From positions 434,001 to 498,000 of the forward strand of contig NZ_AP022870.1 of the NCBI RefSeq assembly GCF_011764545.1: DNA of 64,000 nucleotides. Reading direction: 5' to 3'. The stretch comes from Phytohabitans flavus (GTDB lineage: Bacteria; Actinomycetota; Actinomycetes; Mycobacteriales; Micromonosporaceae). Shown here in pieces: positions 36,465-47,191 of the stretch (its first letter is position 1; the number at the start of each line of letters is the position of its first letter). Made by a program: the position numbers and the translations under genes. Under the pieces are notes generated by a model, which had not been told where the DNA came from, did not search any database, and was given only the letters and a program-made list of their open reading frames with translations.

Positions 36465-37655
36465 TTACGGTGCCGGCTGCGCGTCGGCCGCCGTCCGGCG
36501 CTGCCGGGACCGGGACCAGTTACGCATGATGGGCTGCTCCACGAGCGCGTACAGCAGCCAGGCCACGACGACGCTGGCGAGGTAGACGCCGACCAGGAGC
36601 GCGATGCCGCCGAGCACCCCGAACTGCTCCGGCTTGTAGGCGCCGCGGACGCCGAACTGGCCACCGAACGCGGCGTGGATGAGGAACAGGACGTGTACGT
36701 GCACCAGGAAGAACGCGTACGAAATCTGCCCCAGCCAGACCATGGCCGGGCGGGTCAGCACACCGGTGCGACCGGCGACGTCCGAGGACGCGACGGCCGC
36801 GATCAGCAGTGCCATCGGCGCGAGCAGCAGCCCGTGCCAGCCGTCGATCAGGTCGATGCCCATCGTGGCCGCGTACACGGCGAGCAGCAGCAGGGTGGCC
36901 AGAATCGGGCGCAGTCCGATCCAGCGTCCAGACAGGACGATCCTCGCCATGATCATGCCGACCACGAACTCGAATATCCGGATGGGCGGGAAGAAGTACA
37001 CGAACCACTGCTGCGGCCAGGACAGCGTGGTGGAGAGCATGCTCGGCGGCTGTTCCGGCAGGAACAGTCGGGCGACCACCGGCATGAGCAGACCGCCCAC
37101 GGTCACCACGCCGGCCCAGAGCCACAGCCGCTGCGCCGGGATCTTCAGGATCAGCGGGAGCAGCAACGGGAAGGCCGCGTAGAACAGCAGCTCCACCGAG
37201 AGCGACCACGTCGGGCCGTTCACCGCGAAGAGGTGGTACGTCGCTTCGGGGAACCACCCCTGGAGCAGCGGGAGGCTCCACAGTGTCGGGCCCCACATGA
37301 TCGGTAGGCCGGCGACGCCCATCATGGCGAGGACGGCGAGCCACACCACGACGTGGTTCGGGAAGATCTTGAGGAACCGCCGCCGCCAGAAGCCCAGCGT
37401 GGTGTCGTTGGGCTTCGCCGACCAGGTCAGCACGAAACCACTGAGGATGAAGAAGAACGACACGCCCACGGTGCCCGTGTTGTGGCCAATGAGCTTGTAG
37501 GCGTCGTTCAGATCGGCGTTGGTGAATAGTGGGTAGATTAGTCCATGGTTGATGAACACCAGGCTCGCGGCGATGATGCGCAAAGACGTCAGAGATGGAA
37601 GCCTTGTCCGGGCCGCCTCTCGCGCACCTGTCACCGCCTCTTTCGTGGTCGTCAT
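36465..37655 (-). CDS. acyltransferase family 3 membrane protein
   Basis: 396 residues with about ten transmembrane helices (OafA/YrhL-like). LTSLRIIAASLVFINHG carries the family His, followed by GTVGVSFFFILSGFVLTW and a C-terminal QISYAFFLVHVHVLF. Such enzymes transfer acyl groups to sugars, macrolides or cell-envelope glycans. In this cluster it could acylate the product or a sugar. It is isolated on the minus strand between plus-strand P450 groups. Confidence 0.9.
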   Translation of the reverse strand: MTTTKEAVTGAREAARTRLPSLTSLRIIAASLVFINHGLIYPLFTNADLNDAYKLIGHNTGTVGVSFFFILSGFVLTWSAKPNDTTLGFWRRRFLKIFPNHVVVWLAVLAMMGVAGLPIMWGPTLWSLPLLQGWFPEATYHLFAVNGPTWSLSVELLFYAAFPLLLPLILKIPAQRLWLWAGVVTVGGLLMPVVARLFLPEQPPSMLSTTLSWPQQWFVYFFPPIRIFEFVVGMIMARIVLSGRWIGLRPILATLLLLAVYAATMGIDLIDGWHGLLLAPMALLIAAVASSDVAGRTGVLTRPAMVWLGQISYAFFLVHVHVLFLIHAAFGGQFGVRGAYKPEQFGVLGGIALLVGVYLASVVVAWLLYALVEQPIMRNWSRSRQRRTAADAQPAP

Positions 37656-37926
37656 GAGCGGTCGTCCTTTCGTGGCGCCATGATGTGTCGACCCGTGCCT
37701 CGCGACGGTCAGATGGACCTGTGCTGAGGAGTGAAGTTAGCAACGTCAGCGGTGAATGGCTTATCTCCTGTTGCTGAGTTGGATCGGGTCCGCCCCGGGC
37801 CGCACCGGAGGCCCGGCAACCGCAGTCCAGAAGATGCCCGGCCGGTCCGGCCGCGCCCATGATGATGGGGCGGCTACGGCTGAGTACCGGCTCAAAAGCT
37901 TCCGACACCTAGCGCAAGAGGTGGTC

Positions 37927-39159
37927 ATGACCGCGTCAGCTACGAGATCCACGGACTTGCCGGCCTACCCCGTCCGGCGGGTGTGCCCGTACCACCCGGC
38001 GGCGGGGCACGCGGAGCTCCGCGAGGTAGGGCCGATGCGCCGGGTGCGGCTCTACGACGGGCGGACGACCTGGCTGGTGACCGGGCCCGCCGAGGGCCGC
38101 GCCCTGCTGGCCGACAAGCGCCTGTCCAACCGCGCCGACTTCCCGGACTACCCGGTGATGGACGAGAGCCACAAGCACATGCGCGCCACGCGCGAGATGG
38201 CGGCCGAGGAAGAGGGCGGCTTCGCCGGCGCACTGTTCGGTGTGGACCCACCGGAGCACACCCGCCAGCGGCAGATGCTCATCCCCAAGTTCACCGTCCG
38301 GCGCGTCGCGGAGCACCGGCCGGCGATCCAGCGCATCGTGGACGAGAGGCTGGCCGCGATGCTGCGCGAGCCGGCGCCGGCCGACTTCGTGTCCGCGTTC
38401 GCCACGCCGGTGCCGATGATGGTGGTCTGCGAGTTCCTGGGGATTCCGTTCGAGGATCGCCAGCAGTTCGAGGGCCCGGCCTGGGGGCTGTTCGAGCCGG
38501 AGGGTGCCGACGATTCCGCCGCGGCGCTCACCGCCTACATCGAGCGCCTCGTCGAGGCCAAGGCGGCCGCCCCGGGCAAGGGCCTGATCGACGACCTCGT
38601 CGCCGGCCAGCTGCGCACGGGCGAACTCACCGTCTCCGAGCTGGCCCAATTCGCCCAGGCGATCCTGGTCGCCGGCACGGTCACCACCTCCAGCATCATC
38701 GGGCTGGGGACGCTGGCCTTGCTGGAAAACCCGGCCCAGTACGCCGCGCTGCGCGACAACCCGGATCTGGTGCCGGGCGCCGTCGAGGAGCTCCTGCGGC
38801 ACATCTCGCTGGTCGAGCAGCTGGCCCGGGTCGCCACCGAGGACATCGAGATCGCCGGTGAGGTCATCAAGGCCGGCGACGGCCTCCTGGTCAGCTTCGC
38901 CGCCGCCAATCTCGACCCGAGCGTGACGGACCACCCCGGCGAGCTCGACGTCACGCGCCCGCCCACCAACCACCTCGCCTTCAGCTTCGGCATCCACCAC
39001 TGCCTGGGCCACAACCTCGCCCGCCTCGAGCTGGAGATCGTTTTCCGCGCCCTGGTCGAGCGGGCGCCCGTGCTGCGGTCGGTCATGCCCACCGACCAGA
39101 TTCCCACGACTCTGGCCGGTGACGTCACGCGCCTGTTGTGCTTCCCGGTCATCTGGTAG
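37927..39159 (+). CDS. cytochrome P450 #2 (atypical I-helix)
   Basis: 410 residues from ATG 37927. VEELLR (ExxR) and the haem loop FSFGIHHCLGHNLAR with Cys359 are present. The I-helix reads AGTVTT (249-254): the acidic residue normally before the conserved Thr is Val252. That acid-alcohol pair normally assists O-O cleavage, so chemistry or partner use may differ. Otherwise closely similar to P450 #1 (shared DPPEHTRQRQM). It precedes P450 #3 by 19 bp. Confidence 0.92.
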   Translation: MTASATRSTDLPAYPVRRVCPYHPAAGHAELREVGPMRRVRLYDGRTTWLVTGPAEGRALLADKRLSNRADFPDYPVMDESHKHMRATREMAAEEEGGFAGALFGVDPPEHTRQRQMLIPKFTVRRVAEHRPAIQRIVDERLAAMLREPAPADFVSAFATPVPMMVVCEFLGIPFEDRQQFEGPAWGLFEPEGADDSAAALTAYIERLVEAKAAAPGKGLIDDLVAGQLRTGELTVSELAQFAQAILVAGTVTTSSIIGLGTLALLENPAQYAALRDNPDLVPGAVEELLRHISLVEQLARVATEDIEIAGEVIKAGDGLLVSFAAANLDPSVTDHPGELDVTRPPTNHLAFSFGIHHCLGHNLARLELEIVFRALVERAPVLRSVMPTDQIPTTLAGDVTRLLCFPVIW

Positions 39160-39178
39160 ACGAGCTGCGAGGATCCAC

Positions 39179-40398
39179 ATGACGAATCAAGACGGCAGGG
39201 TGGCGCTGGCCACCGAGGTGTTCGCCAACCCGCGGGAACTCCTGGCCAAGCTGGGGGCGCCGCACCCGATCAAGCGGGTGACACTGCCGGACGGTATGCC
39301 GACGGTGCTGGTCACGGGCAACCGCGAGGCGCGCGAGGCGCTGTCCGACCCGCGGCTGGTCCGGAGCGTCCAGGCCGCCGCGCCGGAGCTGCACAAGTAC
39401 CATCCGATGGCCAGCGACGACTACGCACTGTCGCAGCACATGCTCTTCGCGGACCCGCCCAACCACGCCCGGATGCGCCGGCTTGTGTCGAAGGCGTTCA
39501 CCCGACGGCGGGTGGAGGAGATGCGGCCGAGGATCCAGCAGATCACCGACCGGCTGGTCGACGCCATCGCACCCGCCGGGTCGGCCGACCTGATCCAGGC
39601 GCTGGCCCTGCCGCTGCCGATCGCGGTGATCAGCGAGATGCTCGGCATCCCCTTCGAGGACCGGGCCGAATTCGAGCAGCACGCGGAGACCCTCACCGGG
39701 ATCAACGCCTCGTCCAGCTTCGACGACATCATCGCGGCCGGGCGCTGGTTCGACAAGTACCTCACGGACCTGGTCGAGGGCCGGCGGACCAAGCCGGGCG
39801 ACGACCTCGTCTCGGCGATGCTGGCGGCGCAGGTGCAGGACGACAAGCTCACCGACCTCGAGCTGCGGTCGAACGTGTTGCTGCTGCTGAGCGCCGGTTT
39901 CGAGACCACCGTCAACCTCGTCGCCAACGGCATCCTCGCGCTCCTGCGGCACCCGGACGCGATGGCCGTGCTGCGCGCCGAGCCCGAGCTCATGCCGAAC
40001 GCCGTCGAGGAGCTGCTCCGGTACGACAGCCCGGTGTCCTGCATTACGTACCACTTCGCGCGGGAGCCGGTGGAGATCGCCGGCTTCCAGATCCAGCCGG
40101 GGAGCACGTGGTCATCGCGTCCGCGGCCGCCAACCACGACCCGACGATCTTCGACGACCCCGCGCGCCTGGACCTGCGGCGGGACACCGCGGGGCAGGTC
40201 CTCAGCTTCAGCCACGGCATCCACTTCTGCCTGGGCGCGCCGCTCGCGCGGCTGGAGGGGGAGATCGCCTTCGGCACCGTGCTCCGGCGGCTCGACAGCC
40301 TGCGCCTGGCCATACCCACGGAGTCGTTGAACTGGAAGCCGAGCTTCGTCCTGCACCGGCTGGAGAAGCTGCCGGTGACCTTCACGCCGGCTCCGTAG
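39179..40398 (+). pseudogene. cytochrome P450 #3, split by a one-base frameshift
   Basis: ATG 39179 begins MTNQDGRVALATEVFANPRE; the I-helix is LLLSAGFETTVNL and ExxR is VEELLR. At GGGG 40099-40102 the frame breaks. Adding one G gives IQPGEHVVIASAAANHDP and restores the haem loop FSHGIHFCLGAPLAR to the stop at 40398. The restored protein has about 406 residues and all P450 motifs, so the gene is probably functional if the frameshift is an assembly error; as written it lacks the haem Cys. Confidence 0.88.
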
Positions 40399-40423
40399 TC
40401 CGCTGATCATCGCCCGAAGCTTC

Positions 40424-40456
40424 CGGCCGGGGTGGCTCCACATGCCACCCCGGCCG
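40424..40456. terminator. hairpin between P450 #3 and the MFS gene
   Basis: CGGCCGGGGTGGC pairs perfectly with GCCACCCCGGCCG across a 7-base loop, 26 bases past the P450 stop. Confidence 0.7.
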
Positions 40457-40533
40457 AGCAGTTTCCGGCCGATCTGCCGTCTCAACAAGTAGAGGCGTCA
40501 CGACCGGTGCCGCCCGACGAGGAGGACCCGGGG

Positions 40534-42123
40534 ATGACGACTGTCGACGTGCCCGCCAAGGCGGGCCGGCGGGAGTGGCTGGCGCTGGCCCTGCTGTGCC
40601 TGCCGACCATGCTGACGACCATCGACATCAACGTCATGTTCTTGGCGTTGCCGCAGGTGAGCGAGGACCTGGGCGCTAACAGTACGGAGCAGCTGTGGAT
40701 CACTGACATCTACGGCTTCCTGATCAGCGGTTTCCTGATCACGATGGGGACGCTGGGCGACCGGATCGGGCGGCGCCGGCTGCTGTATCTCGGCGGCGTG
40801 GGGTTCATCGTCGCGTCGCTGCTGGCCGCCTACTCGACTTCGACCGAGATGCTGATCGCCTCCCGGGCGCTGCTCGGCATCGCGGGTGCCACCGTCATGC
40901 CGTCGGTGCTGGCGCTGATCCGTACCCTCTTCCGCGATCCGAAGCAGATGGGCGCCGCGATGGGCCTGTGGGGGACCGCGCTCACCGTCGGTGTGGTGCT
41001 GGGCCCGGTGGTCGGCGGCCTGCTGTTGGGCGCGTTCTGGTGGGGTTCGATCTTCTTGATGGCGGTGCCGATCATGGCGCTGCTGTTGATCGCCGGGCCG
41101 TTGCTGCTGCCGGAGTCGCGCAACCCGGACGCCGGCCGGCTGGACGTGCTCAGCATGGTGCTCTCGCTGGGCGGGATCCTGCCGGTCATCTACGGCCTCA
41201 AGGAGCTGGCCTCCGGCGGCTGGGAGCCGGTCCCCGCCGGGTGGATCCTCGTCGGGCTGGTCTTCCTGCTGGCGTTCGTGCGGCGGCAGCGCAGGATCAG
41301 CAGCCCGTTGCTCGACCTGACGCTGCTCGGCAACCGCACGCTCGGCGCCGGCCTGACGTTCGCGATGTTCTTCGCGTTCGTGTCGGGTGGACTCGGCCTT
41401 GTGGCGACGCTGTTCATGCAGATGGTGGAGGGGTTGAGCCCGTTCCGGGCGGGGCTGTGGATGCTGTTGCCAGCCATCGCCATGATCATCGTCGGCAACA
41501 TCGCGCCGATGGTCGCCCGGAAGGTCCGCCCCGCGTACATCCTGGCCAGCGGCGCGGTGCTCGGCGGAGTGGGCATGGTGATGATCACGCAGGTGGACGC
41601 GGAGACCGGGCTGGCGACGCTCGTGGCCGGTCTCGTCGTCGTCTACATCGGCGGTGCGCCGATCGGCGCCCTGATCCCGTTCCTCGTCATGTCGTCGGCG
41701 CCACCGGAGAAGGCCGGCTCGGCGGGGTCGCTGCCCGGCGCGGTGGGGGAGTTCGGGGTCGCCCTTGGCGTGGCGGTGCTGGGCGTGGTGGGCACGTCGG
41801 TGTACCGCTCGGAGGTCGACGTGCCGGCGGGTGTCCCCGCGGCGGCGGCGGACGCGGCGCGGGAGAGCATCGCCGGCGCGGTTCCGGCGGCGTCGCAGCT
41901 GGGTGGTCCGGCGGGCGCGGAGTTGCTGTCGTCAGCGCGTGCGGCGTTCACCGAAGGGCTGAACGTGGTGGCGGTGGTGACCGCGGTGCTGTTCGCGCTG
42001 TTGGCGGTGTTGGCGCTGCTGGGTCTGCGGCACGTGCCGCCAACGGCCGCCATGGCGATGCCGGATGGGCCCTCGCCGGTGGAGGAGCAGGCGCCGGAGT
42101 CCGGCGTCCGGGCGGCCGGCTGA
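40534..42123 (+). CDS. MFS efflux pump, 14-helix DHA2 family (copy 1)
   Basis: 529 residues from ATG 40534 (GAGGAGGA upstream). About 14 transmembrane helices; motif A-like [15 protein letters not shown] and motif C-like [18 protein letters not shown] are typical of EmrB/QacA drug:H+ antiporters. Probably exports the product or gives self-resistance. It has a paralogue at 60515-62101 with a 123-bp stretch of identical DNA (40657-40779 versus 60638-60760). Confidence 0.93.
   Translation: MTTVDVPAKAGRREWLALALLCLPTMLTTIDINVMFLALPQVSEDLGANSTEQLWITDIYGFLISGFLITMGTLGDRIGRRRLLYLGGVGFIVASLLAAYSTSTEMLIASRALLGIAGATVMPSVLALIRTLFRDPKQMGAAMGLWGTALTVGVVLGPVVGGLLLGAFWWGSIFLMAVPIMALLLIAGPLLLPESRNPDAGRLDVLSMVLSLGGILPVIYGLKELASGGWEPVPAGWILVGLVFLLAFVRRQRRISSPLLDLTLLGNRTLGAGLTFAMFFAFVSGGLGLVATLFMQMVEGLSPFRAGLWMLLPAIAMIIVGNIAPMVARKVRPAYILASGAVLGGVGMVMITQVDAETGLATLVAGLVVVYIGGAPIGALIPFLVMSSAPPEKAGSAGSLPGAVGEFGVALGVAVLGVVGTSVYRSEVDVPAGVPAAAADAARESIAGAVPAASQLGGPAGAELLSSARAAFTEGLNVVAVVTAVLFALLAVLALLGLRHVPPTAAMAMPDGPSPVEEQAPESGVRAAG
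40657..40779. repeat. 123-bp exact repeat within MFS copy 1
   Basis: Identical, including every third codon position, to 60638-60760 in the second MFS gene. It covers the helix 1-2 region and motif A. Flanking parts of the genes differ at many synonymous sites, so recent gene conversion is likely. Confidence 0.85.
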
Positions 42124-42149
42124 CCGGCCGCCCGGGGTGCGCCCTGGAC

Positions 42150-43171
42150 TCAGTAGGTGATGACCGCGCGGAATCGCACGTCGCCCTTGGCGACCTTCTC
42201 CACGGCCTCGGCCACCCGCTCCGCGGGGTACGCCTCGACCCGCGGGGTGACCTTTCCGCTGGCGACGAGCTCCAGCGCCTCCCGCAGGTATCGCGGGCCG
42301 CCGTGCGTCGCGCCGAGCACCTTCTGCCCTTGGGCGAAGAACGGGTACGCCATGACGGGCGGGATGGTGAACGGCTCGGCCGGATCGAGGCCGGCCAGCA
42401 CCACGCGCCCGTTGACCCGCAGGCCCTGCAACAGGTCGGACGCGGCCCGGTAGGACGGCCCGGTCACCAGGATGACGTCGGCGCCGCCGGCCTCGCGCAG
42501 CTGGGCGCCATCGGCGACCACGACGTCGGCGCCGAGCTCCTTCGCGGGGGCGTGCTTGTCGGCGCTGCGGGTGACGGCGATCGTCTCGAACCCGCAGGCA
42601 CGGGAGAACTGGAGGGCGAAGTGGCCCAGGCCGCCGATGCCCAGCACGGCCACCCGCTCGGCCGGCTGCGGCTCCGCGGCGCGCAGCGCCGACCAGGCGG
42701 TGTAACCGGAGCAGAGCACCGGCGCGGCGAGCTCAGGCGCCAGCCCATCGGGAATCAGGACCGTCTCGGCGGCCGCCGCGACAAGGTACTCGGCGTGCCC
42801 ACCCTGCACGGAGAAGCCGGTGGCGGTCGGCGCCGGGCAGTTCATCGCGGTCTGCCCCCGACCGGTAGCCCCAGCCGGCAGTAGTCGCACCGCCCGCATC
42901 CAGCACGGACCCAGGTGGCGCCGACGAGGTCGCCCACCTGCCGGGCGGTGACGCCGGCGCCCACCTCGACGACCTCACCGACCGGCTCGTGCCCGGTGAT
43001 CGCGGGCTCGAAAGCGGGGAACGGGATGGCGCCCATCGTGGCGAGAATGTCGTTGTAACAGACTCCGGACGCGCGCACCCGCACCAACACCTCGCCGGGG
43101 CCCGGCCGCGGGGTCGGCACCTCGCGCAGCTCCCATACTCCATTTACCTCGGGGATGACGGCTGCCTTCAC
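42150..43171 (-). pseudogene. zinc-type alcohol dehydrogenase, split by a one-base frameshift
   Basis: The N-terminal half from ATG 43171 (MKAAVIPEVNGVWELREVPT) has GVCYNDILATMG, GHEPVGEVVEVG and a zinc-type CGRCDYC. The frame breaks at the CCCC run 42869-42872. The other frame supplies TAMNCPAPTATGF and the Rossmann motif LGIGGLGHFALQF to the stop at 42150. One extra G on the coding strand joins them as a 340-residue AdhP-like MDR dehydrogenase. NAD(P)-dependent alcohol/aldehyde oxidoreduction is expected; its role in the cluster is unclear. Confidence 0.87.
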
Positions 43172-43360
43172 GATTCATCACCTCACTGCGACGGGAACGG
43201 TCAGCGGGCCCGCAGGTCGGTGGTCGCCTTGGTGCTGGCGTATCGCACACACCGACGACGGCGATTTCCGCACATGTATCGTCGCGTGGCGCCGCCGGCG
43301 GCACACCTCTCTGCTTGCTGTCCCTCCGCCCGCCACAGTGGACGGTGAGTGTGAAACCGC

Positions 43361-43906
43361 CTAGGCCCTGCGCCCGAGGTAAGCGAGCAGACGGGTCTGC
43401 TCGTCCGCGTCAGCTGGCGGATCGAGCGCAGGGCCGAAGCCGAACCGGATCCCCTCCTCGCCGATCGACTCGATCGAGCGCCAGAGATACGGCAGGACGT
43501 CAGGATCGATGCTGTCGTCCTGCCCGGTCGCCTGCGACAGGTCCCAGCCGTGGACGGCGAGATCGACGCACATGCCGCGGTCGATAGCCTGTGCGAAGCT
43601 CCACCGGCCGAAGCGGCTGTCGAACTCGACCGCCGCTTTGGCCGGATCCTCGAGGTCCTCCTGCGCCTGGTCACGGGTGGTCAGGAAGGCACCCAGCGGA
43701 TCCTCGTCGACGGTGGGCCCGCGTCGGGGCTTGCGGCCAACCAGGCCGAGGTGAATTTGGTTCATCTCGACGACATGGCCGATCAGATCTCGCACATTCC
43801 AATCTGGACAGGGAGTAATCGCGTCCCAGCCATCGGGCGCGACGGCCTCAATCCTGCTGGCGAACACGTCGGACAAACGTCGATAGCGATCGGCGACCTC
43901 AGCCAT
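43361..43906 (-). CDS. TIGR03086-family protein, cluster paralogue
   Basis: 181 residues, about half identical to the protein at 30870-31421: shared RYRRLSxxFxxxIEAV, TPCPDWNVRDLIGHVVEMN, VDLAVHGWDLSQATGQD and the C-terminal [14 protein letters not shown]. DinB-like four-helix metal-binding fold. Role in the cluster unknown. Confidence 0.82.
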   Translation of the reverse strand: MAEVADRYRRLSDVFASRIEAVAPDGWDAITPCPDWNVRDLIGHVVEMNQIHLGLVGRKPRRGPTVDEDPLGAFLTTRDQAQEDLEDPAKAAVEFDSRFGRWSFAQAIDRGMCVDLAVHGWDLSQATGQDDSIDPDVLPYLWRSIESIGEEGIRFGFGPALDPPADADEQTRLLAYLGRRA

Positions 43907-43977
43907 GCGCCCGAGTATAGGTGAGCGACCGGCCGTGTATCAGCCCGTCGCTCGACCCGTCACCAATGGTGGATTTC

Positions 43978-45362
43978 TCAGCGCGGATTGATCTTGCCCG
44001 CCTTGGCGTCCAGCCGTCCCAGCACATCCACGATCGCCGAGGTCGCCCGATCCGTCTCCTGCTCGGTCAGCACCAGCGGCGGCGAAAGCACCAGGACATG
44101 AGCGTAGTTACGGGTGATCACCCCGTGCGTGTCGTACAGCTCGTCGGCCACCGCGAGAGCCAGGTCGGGCGAGAGCGGCTCGCGCGTCTCCTGGTCGGTG
44201 ACCAGCTCGATGCCCACCGTGGCGCCCGCGACGCGGATGTCGCCCACGGCCGGCAGGCTCGACGCCGGCGCCAGCCCGGCGCGGAACCAGTCGCCGATCG
44301 CCAGTGACTGGCTCAGCAGGCCTTCCTGCTCCATCAGGTCGAGGTTGGCCAATCCCACCGCACAGCCGACCGGGTGACCGGAGTACGTGTAGCCGTGGAA
44401 GAAGCTGCCCTCGCCGTCGGTCAGGACCGACGCGATCTCCTCCCGCAGGAGCACGGCACCGAGCGGCACGTACCCGCTGGTGATTCCCTTGGCCGTGACC
44501 ATGATGTCCGGCCGCATGCCGCGCGGGCCGAGTCGAACCACGCACCGGTCCGGCCGAACGCGGTGATGACCTCGTCGGCGATCAGCAGGATGCCGTGCGT
44601 GCTCAGCAACTGGCGCACGCGCGGCCAGTAGTCCTCCGGCGGGATCACCACGCCGCCACCGCCGAGGATGGGCTCACCGATCATCGCGGCGATGTTTTCC
44701 GGGCCGATCCGGGTGATGGTCTGCTCCAGCTCCGCCAGCAGGAAGTCGGTCGGGTCCTGCCCGCCGTAGAACTCCTTCCGGTACGGGTACGGCGGCATGA
44801 GCTTCTCGATGTGCGGCAGGTTCGGGCCCACCGCGTGCTGCATGTCCGGGATGCCCGTGGCGGTGCCGCTGCCGTACGTCGCGCCGTGGTAGCCGTAGTG
44901 GCGGGCGAGGATCCAGTTGCGGTCCGGCTGGCCGCGGTGGTGGTGGAACAACCGGGCCACCTTGATGGCCGTGTCGACGCCCTCGGAGCCGCCACAGGTG
45001 AAGAACACCCGGTTGAAGTCGTCCGGCGCCAGGCTCGCCAGCCGGTCGGCGAGCAGGACCGTCTTGTCGTTCGCGAACTCGAAGAAGCCGGTGTAGTGCG
45101 CCAGCTCCGACATCTGCCGGCTGGCCGCCTCGGCCAGCTCCCGGCGCCCGTGGCCGACCTGAGCCACCCAGATCCCGCCGCCGAGGAGGTCGAGGAGCTC
45201 CCTGCCCGTGGCATCCCACACCGTGGAACGCTCGCCACGGACCATGACGCGCCGGAAGGTGCGCTGGCTGCGCTGGTGGGGGTGAATGAGATGGCGCCGG
45301 TCCAGAGTCTCCAGCTCGGCCGCGGAGAGGTTGTGCGTCGGTCTGGTGGTTGAGATCGTCAC
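43978..45362 (-). pseudogene. class-III PLP aminotransferase, split by a one-base frameshift
   Basis: From ATG 45362: [20 protein letters not shown], then [30 protein letters not shown] and [14 protein letters not shown] (PLP Asp). The frame is lost near 44519-44526 and resumes as [20 protein letters not shown], with the PLP Lys in TAKG, to the stop at 43978. One missing C in GCCCGC-GCGGC explains it. The repaired protein of about 461 residues is an omega-transaminase-like enzyme that could form or remove an amine in the pathway. Confidence 0.87.
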
Positions 45363-45575
45363 GTGTCCACTCCTAAGTGTTCGGTGCGGGGCGGAGTCGG
45401 CGCGGGACCGGCGATCGGGCGCGGAGTCTCACAGCTATGTCCTATGAGGACACCGCGAGCGAGAGGTGGTTCCGGCGATCCGTCGCGCATCCGCCGCAGT
45501 GGCGGTTTCTCCGAAACAATGACACCGGGTGGCGGCGGGCACACCTCCGAATGTGCGCACCTCAGCTCGGGTGTT

Positions 45576-46943
45576 TCACGCGTCGGGGCGCCCTTGGGCG
45601 GGCGGCTCCGCACGGTCCGGCGCCGGCCTTTCGGGTACTGTCGCGTGCCACGTTTCGTGGTCGATCCGGCGCAACCGTTCGTCCTCGCCGTACTCCACCC
45701 GGGCCATCGACAGCCGCAGCAGGGGCGGCGCCATCACCGACGTCACGATGGCGACCAGGACGATGATCGTGTACGCGGCGGTGTTCAGGACACCGAGTCG
45801 TAGGCCGGTCAGGGCCACGACCACCTCGACGACGCCACGGGCATTCATACCGGCGCCGAGCGCGAGAGCCTCCCACCGGGTGAGGCGGCTGAGTCGTGCG
45901 CCCAGGTACGCCCCGGCGAACTTGCCGGCGATGGCCACCAGCACGACGGCCACCGCGGTCAGCGCGACCGCCGGCCGCGCCAGCGCGGTCAGATCCATGC
46001 GCAGCCCGGCCGTGGCGATGAACAGCGGGGCGAGCACCGACATGACGATGGTCCGCAATGGCGCCAGGCGTACCTGCGCCGCGCGCGAGGAGGTGAGGAG
46101 GATGCCGGCGACGAACGCGCCGAAGATCGGTTCCAGGCGGAGCGAATGGGTGATGACCGCGCCGAGCAGGATGATGATGACGGCTGCCGCGACTGTCGGG
46201 CCGGACTCGTCGGACCGGGTCGTCAGCACCATGGTGCGTCGCACCAGGACCCGCCCGACCGTGGCGGACAGCAGCACGAAGGCGATCAGGTACACCACCG
46301 AGAGCGTGACCCCGCTGGCGCTGACACCGACCGTCGCGGCCGCGGATACGACGGAGAGCAGCAGCCAGCCCACGGCGTCGTCGACCATGCCGGCCGCGAG
46401 CGTGAGCTGGCCGATGTTCCGGTGCAGCAGGCGCATGTCGGACAGCGTCTTGGCGATGACCGGGATGGCCGAGACGCACATCGCCACGCCGAGGTACAGC
46501 GCGAAGACCCCGCGGTCGGAGTCTCCGCCGACGACCGTGGCGGGCAGGACGAGGCCGAGGGCGACGCCGGACACAAGGGGTATCACCAGACCGGTCCCGC
46601 TGATCGTGGCCGCGGCGAGGCCGCGGCGGCGCAAACCCGGGATGTCCAGGTGGGTGCCGGTGATCCCGACCAGCAGCAGCACGCCGAGCTGGGCGACCGC
46701 GTCCAGCAGGTGAATCTGCTCGGGGCCCTTCAGCAGCCAGCTCCAGAAGCCGGGTGCGACCTGCCCGAGCAGCGATGGCCCCAGTAGCACGCCGGCGAGG
46801 AGCTCGCCGACGATCGCCGGCAGTCCGAGGCGCTCGGCGAGCCGCCCCAACACGCGGGCGACCAGCAGCAGGAGCACCACCGCCACGAGGAAGGCGAGCA
46901 GCGTCCCGGGTGCCAGCTGCGCCAGCGGAGCCGAACCGTCCAT
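45576..46943 (-). CDS. cation:proton antiporter (CPA2 family)
   Basis: 455 residues with about 12 transmembrane helices from ATG 46943. LGLPAIVGELLAGVLLGPSLLG and the core AGMVDDAVGWLLL (the DD-type ion site) identify a Kef/NapA-type antiporter, with a short cytoplasmic tail and no TrkA domain. Antiporters of this kind recur in antibiotic clusters and may support export or pH balance. It is upstream of the aminotransferase, 213 bp apart. Confidence 0.88.
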   Translation of the reverse strand: MDGSAPLAQLAPGTLLAFLVAVVLLLLVARVLGRLAERLGLPAIVGELLAGVLLGPSLLGQVAPGFWSWLLKGPEQIHLLDAVAQLGVLLLVGITGTHLDIPGLRRRGLAAATISGTGLVIPLVSGVALGLVLPATVVGGDSDRGVFALYLGVAMCVSAIPVIAKTLSDMRLLHRNIGQLTLAAGMVDDAVGWLLLSVVSAAATVGVSASGVTLSVVYLIAFVLLSATVGRVLVRRTMVLTTRSDESGPTVAAAVIIILLGAVITHSLRLEPIFGAFVAGILLTSSRAAQVRLAPLRTIVMSVLAPLFIATAGLRMDLTALARPAVALTAVAVVLVAIAGKFAGAYLGARLSRLTRWEALALGAGMNARGVVEVVVALTGLRLGVLNTAAYTIIVLVAIVTSVMAPPLLRLSMARVEYGEDERLRRIDHETWHATVPERPAPDRAEPPAQGRPDA

Positions 46944-47191
46944 CGCTAGACCTCCTAGGCGGTTACCACGCCACGCCATCGTCCGGCCAGGCGTGCCGCG
47001 GTGCCCTCTCCTGAGGTGCGCTCTGCCGCCGCACGCCCACCTCTGGCGGCGTCCGGAACAGCACCTTTGGGAAGACGGCATCCTGGAGGAAAGCGCCGGC
47101 CGGACGATGGATCCACGATGGACGTGACTGGTGGCCGGTCGCCGTACCGCGGCCGCGGTAGGGGGCAGCCACCGTGCGCAGGGGAGGGGAC

